This document shows, piece after piece, positions 10,698 to 21,469 of a stretch of DNA of 64,000 nt (position 1 is its first letter; the number at the start of each line of letters is the position of its first letter). A program made the position numbers and the translations under genes. The notes beneath the pieces are model-generated. The model saw nothing but the letters and a program-made list of their open reading frames with translations. It searched no databases and had not been told where the DNA came from. This DNA is from Paramyrothecium sp. XJ0827 (taxonomy: Eukaryota > Ascomycota > Sordariomycetes > Hypocreales > Stachybotryaceae): NCBI GenBank assembly GCA_020881915.1, contig JAJFPB010000004.1, forward strand, positions 4,030,001 through 4,094,000, read 5' to 3'.

Positions 10698-12174
10698 ATG
10701 GACGAAGCAACCAAAGCCCAGTATACATTGAAGTCTGCCGAGCTACGAGCCGAGCTCAAGAAATGGGAGACGGACTGGGCCCAGTCACACGAGGGCAGGA
10801 AGCCTGGGAGAGACGACATCAAACAGAATGCCGACATTGGTGAGTGCCTCAACTAGAAGGCCATTGGTCTTTCTGTCTAACACCTCTGCAGCTCAAAAAT
10901 ACAAAGAGTACAACAAGGTCCGCGATATTCTTGCAGGCAAGATCCCTCCTCCACCGACCCGCGAGTCACAACCCAAGAAGCGTAAACCCGATCCTGCGCC
11001 AGCCGAAACTCCCATAAAGCGAGCCAAACACCTCGAAACACCATCGAAAGATCGCCTCCAGAACGAGGAGCTCATGAACACGCCCGCCATTTCGCGAAAA
11101 CTCTTCTCTCCCACTCCCATCACGTCCCTAGGCCCAACCCCACAGCGGGATGGCTGCGTGCTCGGCCTGTTCGACCTGTTGGTGGAGAAGGAGCTGGGAA
11201 CGCCCTCAAAGAGGAGCGACAATAGGCCAGAGAGTCGAGGCGGAATTGACGCAACGCCTAGCAAGCGCACAAGTCTCCAAGACGATGGCTTTGCCCAAAG
11301 ATTAGGACGGACGCCTGGCTCCGCAAGCAAACGTCGGAGTTCTGGAATCTTCATGACACCTCTCAAGAACAGGGACGATAACTCACTCGCCAAGACGCCT
11401 ACATCTCACTCTGTCTCAAAGTTGCACTTCGACACACCGTCATTCTTGAAGCGACACTCGCTGCCAACCGTGGACGAAAATGGCAACTTTGATGCTCCCG
11501 CACCCCTCAGGTTACCGCGGAAGCCCTTCGCTCGTGGTTTGAGTGAGATTGTTGCTAGCCTACGGAAGACAGAGGAAGAGGAGCTGGACGAGGAGATGGA
11601 TGCCATGTTAGAAATGGAGAGAGAGCTGGCGGGCGAGCCGCGACCAACGCTGTCGCTCGCGAAGAAGGACGATGACCTTGCGGAGGACACTCAAGATCGA
11701 CCGTTGCCTCTAGGTGGTTTTGACGATGAGGGGATGTACGACAGCCCTGATGAAGAGCAGCGGGATCGCGGAGGGAACCCACTCAGAGTTTTCAAGAAGA
11801 AGGGCCAAAAGCGAACGACGAGACGAGCCAATATGCGTCCTACGAGAACTAAGCGACCTACCACGACAGGCGACAATGCAGAAAATGATGCTCAAGAAGA
11901 GGATGGTGATGTGGTCCCCGAGACACAGATCATGAACGGCGATGCCGACTTCGACGCAGCAGATTTGGGCTCCGACTCAGAAGCTGAAGAGGCGGCTTCT
12001 CACGGCTCGAAGGTGGCAAAACCTACCAAAACTACCAAGAAAGAGGGCACGGTGAAGAAGGCGGTTCGAAAAGTGAATGAGCTGGCGCATGCGAACTTCC
12101 ACAGACTGAAGCTGCGACAAAACGGAGCCAAGGGAGGGCCTGGCTACAACAGTAGGTTCCGACGGCGACGCTGA
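10698..12174 (+). CDS. sld2: DNA replication regulator SLD2 (DRC1)
   Basis: Join 10698-10839 and 10892-12174, giving 474 residues; the 52-nt intron has a GTGAGT donor and TGCAG acceptor. The Sld2/RecQL4 N-terminal domain is clear: LRAELKKWETDWAQSHEGRK, then DIKQNADI, joined across the splice to AQKYKEYNKVRDIL. The middle is rich in TP and SP sites (for example TPIKR, TPSKDR, SPTPITSLGPTPQ), as expected for a CDK target, followed by acidic disordered regions. The C-terminus has the fungal block HRLKLRQNGAKGGPGYNSRF and ends in RRRR. In yeast, CDK-phosphorylated Sld2 binds Dpb11 to start replication origins in S phase. The start at 10698 gives the full N-terminal domain. Confidence 0.95.
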
Positions 12175-13460
12175 TGTGGTGGCTATGGGGACAAGCACAC
12201 GAAAGTATGGATTACGGTTACCTTATGAGACTATTGGTTCTTGCATAAGCAGTTGGAGTTTGCGATTTGGGTCTGAAAAGCAGCACAAGATATACCCTGA
12301 TGGTTTCGTTAGTTCTGTGAGAGTACAAACAATCAAGCAATCAAGCCAAATCAAGTGCTGCGAAGCACTTGCTATTGAGAGATGCATGTTGGAAGAGGTT
12401 CGCTACCAATGAACGTGCTTTTGATATGATTGGCACTGGTAAACGTGGTGTGTGCCAGTGATGTGTGCCAGTAGTGAAGAGTTCAAAACACAACATAGAG
12501 TTACAGTATTAATTAGAGCTTTGTTTAAGCTCGAACTCAGGTAGAAATTTATGAGAGAATAACCATTTCTGTATTTATGGACTATTCTAAATTTAGAAGC
12601 TTTCTATTGATAAAAGAAGAAAAACACAAAAACCCTCATTCCTTTTTCTGTTTTCATTGATAGTGATTCTAGGGAGTAAGTTAAAGCACCAGCGGTCCCT
12701 TGCTTCTTCTTGATCAGAGGTCGGACCGTGTTTCTACGTTCCCCAGAGACCTGCATGCGTTGGCGTGTGACCGTTTGCTGTTCCTGGCAGGTACCTGAGT
12801 CTGCCTTAGCTTACTGCAGACGCGCTGCTCTCCGGAAGAGGTACCCAATCTCGTCAACCTTACACATGTCAAACGAGCATACTGTATATCTTGACAAGCC
12901 TTTTGCGCGTTCCGGAGACCCCTTTTGCAAAATTGGATCTGACAGACTATGCTGTAGAATCCTTCGCTATTGCAGCATAGCATTCCATTGTTAGGACTCC
13001 CTCGCCCACCTCACCTTGTGCTTTGTTCTTCAATGTGGGGCGGCGCCTGCCTTTGACCTCTTTAACTTTACCCTTTTGGTTCAGCCACCGGTTTTCTCAA
13101 GGGGCAGGTTCTCAAGCATTTTATGCGGTGCGCACTCCACCGTTACAGCACCACACCGTTCGTGGTGCTGCATTCTCCTTGAATACTGTACTGGATGCAT
13201 TGTACAGTACAGAACAAAAGGCATGGAGCGTATGGTCTGAGGCGTATACAGATCATCTTCTTTTTGCGTGGCTTGCTCTTCTGTTTACATCTTGTCCTTT
13301 ACACGACACGACACCTCCTTGGCCCCATCGCGGCACTGGATCTCTTGACATGAGAGCCCACGCTGAGCATGGCTGCGCTGCTGATATAATTTTTATAATC
13401 AGGCAAGCCCGAGTCCCCGAATCTTGTGTAGTGCTCATACTAACATGTTATTAGGTGACG
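12175..13460. other. Intergenic between SLD2 and DIM-2
   Basis: No gene recognised. 12480-12680 is AT-rich. Just before the DIM-2 ATG there is a good intron 3' end (a CTAAC branch point followed by TTATTAG), so DIM-2 may have a 5' UTR intron or an unrecognised upstream exon. Confidence 0.5.
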
Positions 13461-16400
13461 ATGGATGACCTGTGGGCTACTAGCCTCACAGACACGTCGT
13501 TCGCGTGGGAGGAGGACCTTACCCATGAAGATGAATTGGGCCAGACTCTCGATGCGACGCTTTTCGAAGTAGTGCGAGCTCTCGACGGCTCTAGTGACCA
13601 AGATCTGCTTCTGAATGACCCTTCACCCTTGCCAAGTCAAGCTTGCGACGAAGAAGAGTCCACTCCTCAACGCGTGGAGGAGCCTACCAACGACGTGGAC
13701 TTCACGCTCACCTATGCCCCTGCTGATAATTCACCCGAGCTCGAATACTGCGTTGATTCGCCGTTGCAAGAGGATGTTCCGAGATCGGCCAGTGTGCGGG
13801 TTGAACTGCCAGACTCTACACTTCTCACACCGAGGTCACATTACGAGCCGTTCGAATCAGACTTTCCCATCTTGTCTGAGCGAGCAGCACTAAAACTGCT
13901 CGAGGATGCTGCTGATGAGTCAACATCAAAGTCGGATTTCCAGGAGTACCAGTTGGATGATTTCGCAATTTACTGCGACTCTCTGCATTGTCCGAGCGAG
14001 ATGAGGTCCCTTCACCAGTTAGATACCAAGCTCGGCCATAGCAGATTGTTCTTCGATGGTGCCATCACAATTGGGACTGGGTCCACGTCCGTTTTTGTGC
14101 GGCGGGCCCCTATCATCGCCTTACCTATAGGTAACTATGGCTCTGTGAGAAAGCACACTACGCAGGGCAGTATCTGGATTGCCTCCGAGCTCTCCAACTC
14201 GCGTAACATATACTATAAGCTCAACCGGCCGGCTCGAGAATACGCACGTTTTTACAAACCTTTTCTTTGGGTCGCCGACCTGGCAAAGCATGTTGTCGAC
14301 TTTCTCATGCTCATGGGTCGAAACAAAAGACGTGTAACCATTCACCACTTTCGAAGCATGTTCTCGGCTTGGGTCAGGAAAACGCACAAGAACGCACCAA
14401 CCTTCGAACAATGGCTACAAGAACACCCGAGCACTGACTACCGTACTTCTGTCACGGCCAATATCGCCTTCTTATACAAAGAGGCTGTGGGCGTCATGGG
14501 ACACCGGAACGCTTCGCAGCATGACTTATGGAATGAGACATGGCATTTCAAGCGTTACAAGTCATTGAAAGCCCCATTAACCGACCCTCACTACACTGTA
14601 GTTACGCAATACATCTTTGATTGCTTCAATCATCTACCTTTTGGCGATCGTCTCCGACCCGTGGCTCTTGATGCTGAGGCGCAGAGCCTGCGAGACATCA
14701 TTGATAGGACGTGGCGATTCCCCCGGCCGTCATTTGCCGACGAATTTCCAGTGCGTGCATCTTCGGAGCAGCAGACTAAATTAATACAACCGGGGGACAC
14801 GATTTCTACACCCCGCGATACAGACAGCTCGGGAACTTCGTGGCGGAGGGAGGTTGCGGCTGGTTTTGATGACGTGGACCGGTGGTTTGCCCTCGTGCTG
14901 AAGGTGCATCAAGGCCCAAGGGGAAAGCGAACTCTGGACGTCATCTGGTACTATCGCCCCGTTGACACTCTGTGCGGTTTGATGAAATACCCGTGGCAAA
15001 ACGAGCTGTTTCTGTCAGATCACTGCTCCTGTGATGATCACCACAAAATCACCGAGGATGAGGTTCTAGGCGTGCACAGAGTTGAGTTCGGTGGCTCCCC
15101 TTTAACAAATGCCGAATTTTTCTGCAGGCAGGTATACCTTTCCGAACAACGGAGCTGGGTGACTTTGAAATCGTCTCATCTTTCCTGCAGTCATCTACGA
15201 CCTCGGCAATCAACCAAACACTATGCCGGCGACACAGTACTTGTTCATATCGCCACCTCGACCACCAGCTCGGAACCTTGTGAGATTGTCTGTTCTTTCA
15301 AGGAAAACGGCAAGTGTTTCTATCGCTTCCGGAGGCTGCTTCGTCGCCAAGTGTTCGAGCTCACCGCACCGCCCAATGAGCTTGTCTATACAGGTCGTCT
15401 AGTTGAGGCAAGTATGACGAGAATTGTTGATACATGTTCGGTAAGGTTCTTTAAGCCAACGGATGAAATTCCTTCACCGTACAGCCATCACGGCGTGGGG
15501 GGCTTCTTTTACATCACCCAACGGGAAGTTATAACTGGTGACGGCTCCACGGCGTGTATACCGCTTGACGATTTCCCTTCGACTCTGCGGCAAGGTTTTG
15601 ATCCTTCTTTAGATGAGACGAGAATGCCGAAACTCAGAGGTCTGGATCTTTTCTGTGGCGGCGGGAATTTTGGCAGAGGTCTCGAGGATGGTGGTGCTGT
15701 GCAGATGAAATGGACTAACGACTACGACACTGCTGCCATTCATACGTATATGGCGAACGTGCGTAGTCCAGACCAAGTTGCCCCATTTCTAGGTTCCATC
15801 GATGACCTGCAATATCTGGCCTTGAATGGCAAGTTCGCCAGAGCTGTTCCTCACATCGGAGATGTCGATTTCATCTCCGCAGGGAGCCCCTGTCCTGGCT
15901 TCTCCCGAATGACAAACGATATGACGACAGTGAAACAGAGGAAAAACCAGTCACTCGTCGCTGCATTTGCTTCGTTTGTGGACCTTTACCGCCCAAAGTA
16001 TGCTCTGCTTGAGAATGTGCCTGGTATTGTACAGAAGCGATCCAATCGAGACCAAGACGTGTTCAGTCAGCTCATCTGTGCCATGGTTGGTCTCGGTTAT
16101 CAGGCGCGCTTCTTCTTCCTCGATGCCTCAAGTTGTGGTTCGCCGCAACGGCGGTCTCGCGTGTTCCTGGTCGTAGCAGCTCCTGGTTATAAACTGCCAG
16201 ACAAACCCCGGCAAACACATTCCCAACCCCCGGGAACCAAGACAATGGGCCTAGGAAAGCTTCCGAACGGAGAGGCCATGGCTGTAAGAGACATACCCCG
16301 GGCAACGCCGTTCAAGTTTGTCAGTGCCGAAGAAGCCACATCTGACCTGCCCTCATTATATGATGCCAAACCAGATGTCTGCGTGCCATTTCCTGATCAT

Positions 16401-17144
16401 CGAGTGGCAATTGGACTGACCAAGTCTCTGCGGACTCGGATGTCTCTCGTACCCATGCGGCCTTATGCGATGAATTTCGCCAAAGCCTGGTTTGGTCTGG
16501 ACAAGAAGCAAGCTGGCTCAGGAGTAATGACGCCGAGCGAACGCGAAACATTCAACCCCGAGGGCAACAATTTGTCCACAAGTGCCATGTCCGGGGCTTA
16601 TGGCAGGCAGCATCCCCGCTACCTTCTTGACACTCTAACCACGAGAACGCACCCAGGCGATGCGAAAAATGGCCGTGCGATGCATTGGAGCGAGCCTCGC
16701 GTGCTGACTATCATGGAGGCCAGGCGAGCCCAGGGCTTCCGTGACGAGGAAGTAGTACTAGGTCTTCCCGCGCAGCAGTCAAAGATTGTCGGCAACAGCG
16801 TCGCACGGCAAGTTGCAGTGGCATTAGGCGCTACGATACAAGCAGCCTGGGCGCAGAGCCTACCCGTGGGCCATGTGAACGAACTCCAAGTCCAGGAAGG
16901 AACGGAAGCTATTACATCTGAAGACTGTGTTGTAGTTGAAGAGTCGTCCTCCTGTACAGACACAGGTCGACTGGGATCCTATAGCCCAACTCCAGACACT
17001 ACTGCCACGGAACTCTCGCCGTCGCCGCAAAGGAGTCAGTCTCCTTCTGGAACAAAGCGCCGTGCTACGAGCACTATTTCCGTGGAGATACGAGTCAAAA
17101 AGAGTTTGAAGGTGGATGGGTACAGCTCGCCGTCTACGGGCTAG
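13461..17144 (+). CDS. dim-2: DIM-2-type cytosine-C5 DNA methyltransferase
   Basis: Single exon, 1227 residues from the ATG at 13461. BAH-like regions lie at about residues 445-550 (DTISTPRD, DVIWYYRP, NELFLSDHCSC) and 590-680. The catalytic domain follows: motif I DLFCGGGNFGRG near 728, motif IV GSPCPGFS with the nucleophilic Cys near 811, motif VI LLENV near 850, motif VIII QRRSRVF and motif X GNSVARQ near 1110. The layout matches Neurospora DIM-2, the enzyme for all detected DNA methylation there, acting on RIPed, H3K9-methylated chromatin with HP1. The C-terminal tail is basic and ends KRRATST...KSLKV; the protein is somewhat shorter than the Neurospora one, mainly in this tail. PCP instead of PCQ in motif IV is what I recall for DIM-2 relatives. 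An upstream intron end leaves the 5' structure open. Confidence 0.93.
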   Translation: MDDLWATSLTDTSFAWEEDLTHEDELGQTLDATLFEVVRALDGSSDQDLLLNDPSPLPSQACDEEESTPQRVEEPTNDVDFTLTYAPADNSPELEYCVDSPLQEDVPRSASVRVELPDSTLLTPRSHYEPFESDFPILSERAALKLLEDAADESTSKSDFQEYQLDDFAIYCDSLHCPSEMRSLHQLDTKLGHSRLFFDGAITIGTGSTSVFVRRAPIIALPIGNYGSVRKHTTQGSIWIASELSNSRNIYYKLNRPAREYARFYKPFLWVADLAKHVVDFLMLMGRNKRRVTIHHFRSMFSAWVRKTHKNAPTFEQWLQEHPSTDYRTSVTANIAFLYKEAVGVMGHRNASQHDLWNETWHFKRYKSLKAPLTDPHYTVVTQYIFDCFNHLPFGDRLRPVALDAEAQSLRDIIDRTWRFPRPSFADEFPVRASSEQQTKLIQPGDTISTPRDTDSSGTSWRREVAAGFDDVDRWFALVLKVHQGPRGKRTLDVIWYYRPVDTLCGLMKYPWQNELFLSDHCSCDDHHKITEDEVLGVHRVEFGGSPLTNAEFFCRQVYLSEQRSWVTLKSSHLSCSHLRPRQSTKHYAGDTVLVHIATSTTSSEPCEIVCSFKENGKCFYRFRRLLRRQVFELTAPPNELVYTGRLVEASMTRIVDTCSVRFFKPTDEIPSPYSHHGVGGFFYITQREVITGDGSTACIPLDDFPSTLRQGFDPSLDETRMPKLRGLDLFCGGGNFGRGLEDGGAVQMKWTNDYDTAAIHTYMANVRSPDQVAPFLGSIDDLQYLALNGKFARAVPHIGDVDFISAGSPCPGFSRMTNDMTTVKQRKNQSLVAAFASFVDLYRPKYALLENVPGIVQKRSNRDQDVFSQLICAMVGLGYQARFFFLDASSCGSPQRRSRVFLVVAAPGYKLPDKPRQTHSQPPGTKTMGLGKLPNGEAMAVRDIPRATPFKFVSAEEATSDLPSLYDAKPDVCVPFPDHRVAIGLTKSLRTRMSLVPMRPYAMNFAKAWFGLDKKQAGSGVMTPSERETFNPEGNNLSTSAMSGAYGRQHPRYLLDTLTTRTHPGDAKNGRAMHWSEPRVLTIMEARRAQGFRDEEVVLGLPAQQSKIVGNSVARQVAVALGATIQAAWAQSLPVGHVNELQVQEGTEAITSEDCVVVEESSSCTDTGRLGSYSPTPDTTATELSPSPQRSQSPSGTKRRATSTISVEIRVKKSLKVDGYSSPSTG

Positions 17145-18073
17145 CGGAACAGAGATGCTTGGATAGGGACACAGCTGGTTTCGCTAGGTAAGCGTTGGGA
17201 CAAGCTACATGGGGAGGGAGAATCTGCATATAAATGGTTTAGACATATACAAACAATAGGGTCTTGCATGGCGGCGTTTGACTGATTTGGGAGAAGGATA
17301 GATACCCGTTTGCATGTAATGCATAAAGCGTTGAGAATAAGCAGCCGATTCCCTGTTGCATGGCTGACTCGGTATACTTGCGTAAATAAATAAAGAGAAA
17401 AGTCATGAATGTTCTCGTTTAAGAGGAAGGAAAACTATAAAGAAATCGTGAGGGGGGACATCATAAAAAATTCCATTAGGGTAAAGGGCTTTATAATCAA
17501 TAACTATAAATCGTTCAAAAGATGCATTCCTTTCCTTGGAGACTCTATTGGCATATACTCATGGTCCATGTCTGCCAGTAGGTATTATGAAGTCGATGAT
17601 AAGACAGAAAGTCGGTTGTAGAGTATAGCAAGGACACATGGATGACGATCATTCTCGCAACACAATAGCCAGAATCATCAAATAACGGTCGTCAATTATC
17701 GTGATATCATTACAAACACGAAAAGCCTGTATCTATAGCACTTCGCCTTCGAAAAGCAAGAGAAAGAGGAGATTCCCCCCCAGGGAGTGCTGGTTTCCAC
17801 ACCTTCAACTCCTTCTTAAATCCAATTTCGGGCTCGCCAGCGGCCGAGCACTCTTCGTATGGGGGCATCCAACTTCTCCCAGAGCAAAAGCTTCCAACAT
17901 GATCGCTGCCGTGGCTAATAATATGCTAGAGGGTTAGGGGAAAGGGCGAAGAATAAGCAGCAAAACAACAGAGGAATGATAAGTTGAAAGGGGAGGGAGA
18001 GTTGACTAGGCTTCATGGCCTTGCATGGAATCAACGGGCAGGATCAGCCAGTAACGGCAAGCAATCGAGTAAT
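17145..18073. other. Convergent intergenic region, AT-rich
   Basis: Lies between the 3' ends of DIM-2 (+) and the AAA gene (-). It holds both 3' UTRs, with AATAAA-like signals around 17390. 17400-17720 is markedly AT-rich. No gene recognised. Confidence 0.6.
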
Positions 18074-21000
18074 TTACTCGTAGCCTTCCAAATCTCGAAG
18101 TGTCATAACTTGACGAGCACCCATGGGACCACCGCCGCCCCATTTCATACCACCTGCCGAGCCCGCCATGGAGCCGCCCATGATGGTGATGAGGTCTTTG
18201 CCAGACACGCTCAGCTCGGAACCCGTGTACCCCTTGATGGCACACTCCTTGAAGATGTGGCCGATAATCTTTTCGCCCAGCGTCTCCACGCTTCGCCCGC
18301 TAGCCCAACCCTTCTCCGTGGACATCCGATTGAGTGAACCGACAAGGGCGTTGCGCGTCGGGGTATCCATGTCGCTGGTGGCCTGGATCGTGATGCCAAC
18401 TTTGCCGACGACGCGGCGAAGCTGCTCGATGCACTGCTCCACGCGCATGGGGCGGAAGGTGAAGTCTGTAGGGAAGCGGCTGCGCAGGCCGTGGTTGCAG
18501 CGCATGAGGCGCTCCATGTCCTCCTCGTAGCCGGCCAGGACGATGATGAGCTTGCGCATGAACTGCGGCTTTGTGACGGCGTCCACGAGCTCGCTGACGG
18601 CTTCTTCGGCGAACGTACCGGGCGACGCAAGGCGGTATGCTTCATCAATGAATAGCACTTTGCCGAGGGCAGATTGAAGAAGTCGCGTGGTCTTAGGCCC
18701 CGTCTGGCCGCAATACTCCCCGATCAACTGCGTGGCAGAAACCTCCACCACATCGGGCGCAGAAAGCAGTCCCATGTCGTAGAATATTTGTCCCAGCTTT
18801 CGCGCGGTAGATGTCTTTCCGGTTCCTGGTGGTCCCTTAAACACATATGTGAACGGGATGTACGGCCGTGGGTCGATCCCGCGCAATCGCATTCCTTGAG
18901 CCATGTATTGGTAGGATTCGAATTTGGAGATGATCTCCTCGTATCCGACGAAATCTTTAAAGAGAGCCCGAGTATTTGCAACAGCCCTGGTATGGCGATC
19001 CCACTCCGGATCAAAATCTTGGGGTTCGAGGGGGATATCGTCTTCGAATTCTACTGTTGATGCCGAGCTGGCCACCAAGCGTTGCGTACGCGCCGTGATT
19101 GCTCTTTGTACCAGGTTCTCAACATCACCACCGTTTCCAAAGTTCGGTCGCACGGAAGCTCTGTCAAGCATCTCCATGGCCACTTCGCGCGCTTTCGCCG
19201 TCACACTCAGCTTCTGCTTCTCAAGCTTCAGATCCAGGATTTTCCCGAGCGTTTCCTTGTCGAAATCTTCGAAGACAAACGCAGTTTCGAGAGGGAACCT
19301 CCTTGCAAAACCCGGGTTGCAATTGGCGTACATTTGTCTCATCGGCTCCGGGTAGCCGCACAGGATGATGCACCTGTCCTCTCCAGGGCTGCCAGAAACC
19401 TGGGCGGTCAAGGTATCCAAGATGGCCGCGCGGAAATCACCATTCTTATTGGATGACCCCGTTCCTGGGTCCAGCATATGAGCATCGTCAATGACAAGAA
19501 CGCTGCCTTCTGCCTCTTCCAATGCCCATTTGGTGTTGTTCTCTGAGCCTCCGATGTAACGATCTATGAGGTCTGATGGATTCTTGACGATAAGCTCTCC
19601 TCTGGATAGAAGCCCAAAATCGGCCAGGATTTTGCCATAGAGCTTGGCGACGGTGGTCTTGCCAGTGCCGGGTGGTCCCAAGAAGACACGGTTCGCACTG
19701 ATTGGCGAAGGCTCTGCCCCTTTCAGCTCTCTGTCGTAATTCTGCTTTAGCTGGTTCACGACAGCCAAGATTGAGTCCTTGATATCTTCGGCGCCCACGA
19801 GAGTTTGAAGCTCCTGCCAGGCAGCACTCTTGCTTGGATCCAGGGAGGGCCTCGGCCCAAGTATATCTTCCTTCGTTATGAGGTAGTCCTCGAGATAGTT
19901 ACCTTCTCGTCGAGCCTGGCGGAATCTTTCGACCTGCCTCTTGCACGTTTCCACGAAGGCCTTTTTCACAGACCAGATGTTGGCAAAGCTCTCATCGTTA
20001 CGTCCCTGAAGCAGGCGGCGGATGAGAACTTTGACATATAAATCATCCTCACCAGTTTCAATGTTGACTCTCTTGCCAAGCCACTTGCGAAGCATGCGCA
20101 TATAAACCACCTGAAGCTGGTCTTTGTCATAGTTGGGAAGCTTAAGTCTTTGGAAGGCGTTGTTGACTTGCGACCTGTAAGATAGCAAGGTAGATAGACC
20201 GTCATCATAGTCACCAGTGAGGATGATGACTATGTTTCCCGGGAGTTGCTGGGCACGAGTGTAAAAGTTCCAAAGATTGTAATTATGGTGATCCAAAAGA
20301 TGCGCATCGTCGATTACCGCAATCTGAGCCAGGCCCAAGTCAGCATTTGTAAGGGACCGGGAGTCACGAATAGCTTACACAACCTCCGCAAGCGCCGCTA
20401 ATGGTGCGCATTGTACTGAGCGAGGCGGATTTTCCGAAGCCATACGACGAAAAGAATTCGATGCCCGTGTACCCTGGCGAGGGCTTCACGATGCCCATGG
20501 AGGCCAGGAACTTTGCATATAGACGTGCCATAAGCGACTTTCCAGTACCTTGGTTGCCAAGGAAGACGGCGTCGAAGTTTTCCTTTGCTAGACTCGTTTC
20601 CCGCCGTGTTGCCGCCTGGATCTTCGCTTTGGCGTGTAGGAAAAAGGCCTTGGACTCCTCCAGACCAGTAAGCGACATGAGCCGGTCGAGATACTTGTTT
20701 TCAGCGTATTCGATCTTCTTTTGTCGCAGCCATTCTATTCTAGAAGGAGAATCGTCGTCGCATTCTTCAGGAGACACCCCGTCGATAGATTCAGTGTCCG
20801 AATCATCAGCGTCCTTGCCATGCCTGCCTCAATGGTTAGTCATAAAATAACAGTAGTAGCAAGAAGAGGAACGCACTCAATATCGGAGAGCAACTCCTCC
20901 AGCTTTTCACATAATTCGAGAAAGCCTGGTTCGGCAAGCACAGGATCCTCTTCAACTGCCGGCGCGGCCTCTTCGTCTTCAGACTCCGGCTCCTCGTAAG

Positions 21001-21469
21001 GGCTTTCGCCGAAAAGTTGAGACAAGTAGAGGTCGCCTTCCAAGGTCGGCAGCACCTCTTCTTCGGATGAGCCACCGCCCGCCTCACTTGTATTGGTCTC
21101 TGCAGCCCCAACGGACTTCTTGCGCTGATTCGGTTAGCTGTGCACCTGGGTCCGTTCATTTTGACCTACTCTGGAGTCATGGCTGCCTGCAGCAGCATTT
21201 TTGCGGGACTGCCGAGGTTGCAGACCGAGGAGCCAGCTGACCGAGAAGTCAGGATCAGCGGTTTGGAAGGGCGTGCACCGTATCGAGCACGTTGAACTGG
21301 GCGGATGGGCGGGGCGTGGTGATAAACCGAGCAGCCAGCTGATTGAGAAGTTCGGGTCTTTTGTGTCGAACTGGCTGAGCCAAACAGGTCTTCGAGTGCT
21401 TGGATGAAAGGGCTTTAAGCCCAGAAGCCAGCTCACCGAGAAATCAGGGTCGTCCGCCTGAAACTCCAT
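18074..21469 (-). CDS. Triple-AAA (CbxX/CfqX, SpoVK-like) protein with N-terminal peptide repeats
   Basis: Minus-strand join 21469-21170, 21124-20877, 20823-20379, 20323-18074: 1080 residues; introns of 45, 53 and 55 nt with good splice sites. Three copies of DP(D/N)FS(V/I)SWLLGL lie at residues 7-20, 38-51 and 72-85, followed by an acidic linker to about 230. Three AAA modules follow. Module 1: Walker A GNQGTGKS at 272-279, Walker B IAVIDDAH at 332. Module 2: GPPGTGKT at 547-554, LVIDDAH at 607. Module 3: GPPGTGKT at 828-835, VLFIDEAY at 887. Modules 1 and 2 have Asp where module 3 has the usual Walker B Glu. Tandem CbxX/CfqX AAA proteins are widespread in filamentous fungi, often annotated as stage V sporulation protein K, with no settled function. 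The start at 21469 is the first ATG before repeat 1; a possible acceptor (ACAATAG) just upstream means a further 5' exon cannot be excluded. Confidence 0.85.

Noticed and set aside
21170..21469. Reading the triple N-terminal motif as a repeated precursor of a secreted RiPP (ustiloxin or Kex2-processed type)
   Set aside because: There is no signal peptide and no regular KR/KK cleavage sites between copies, and the segment is fused in frame to an AAA protein.
21170..21469. Reading the triple motif as a known fungal amyloid-signalling motif (HET-s/HRAM, sigma, PP)
   Set aside because: It lacks the length and glycine/asparagine pattern of those motifs, and the neighbouring gene is DIM-2, not an NLR.
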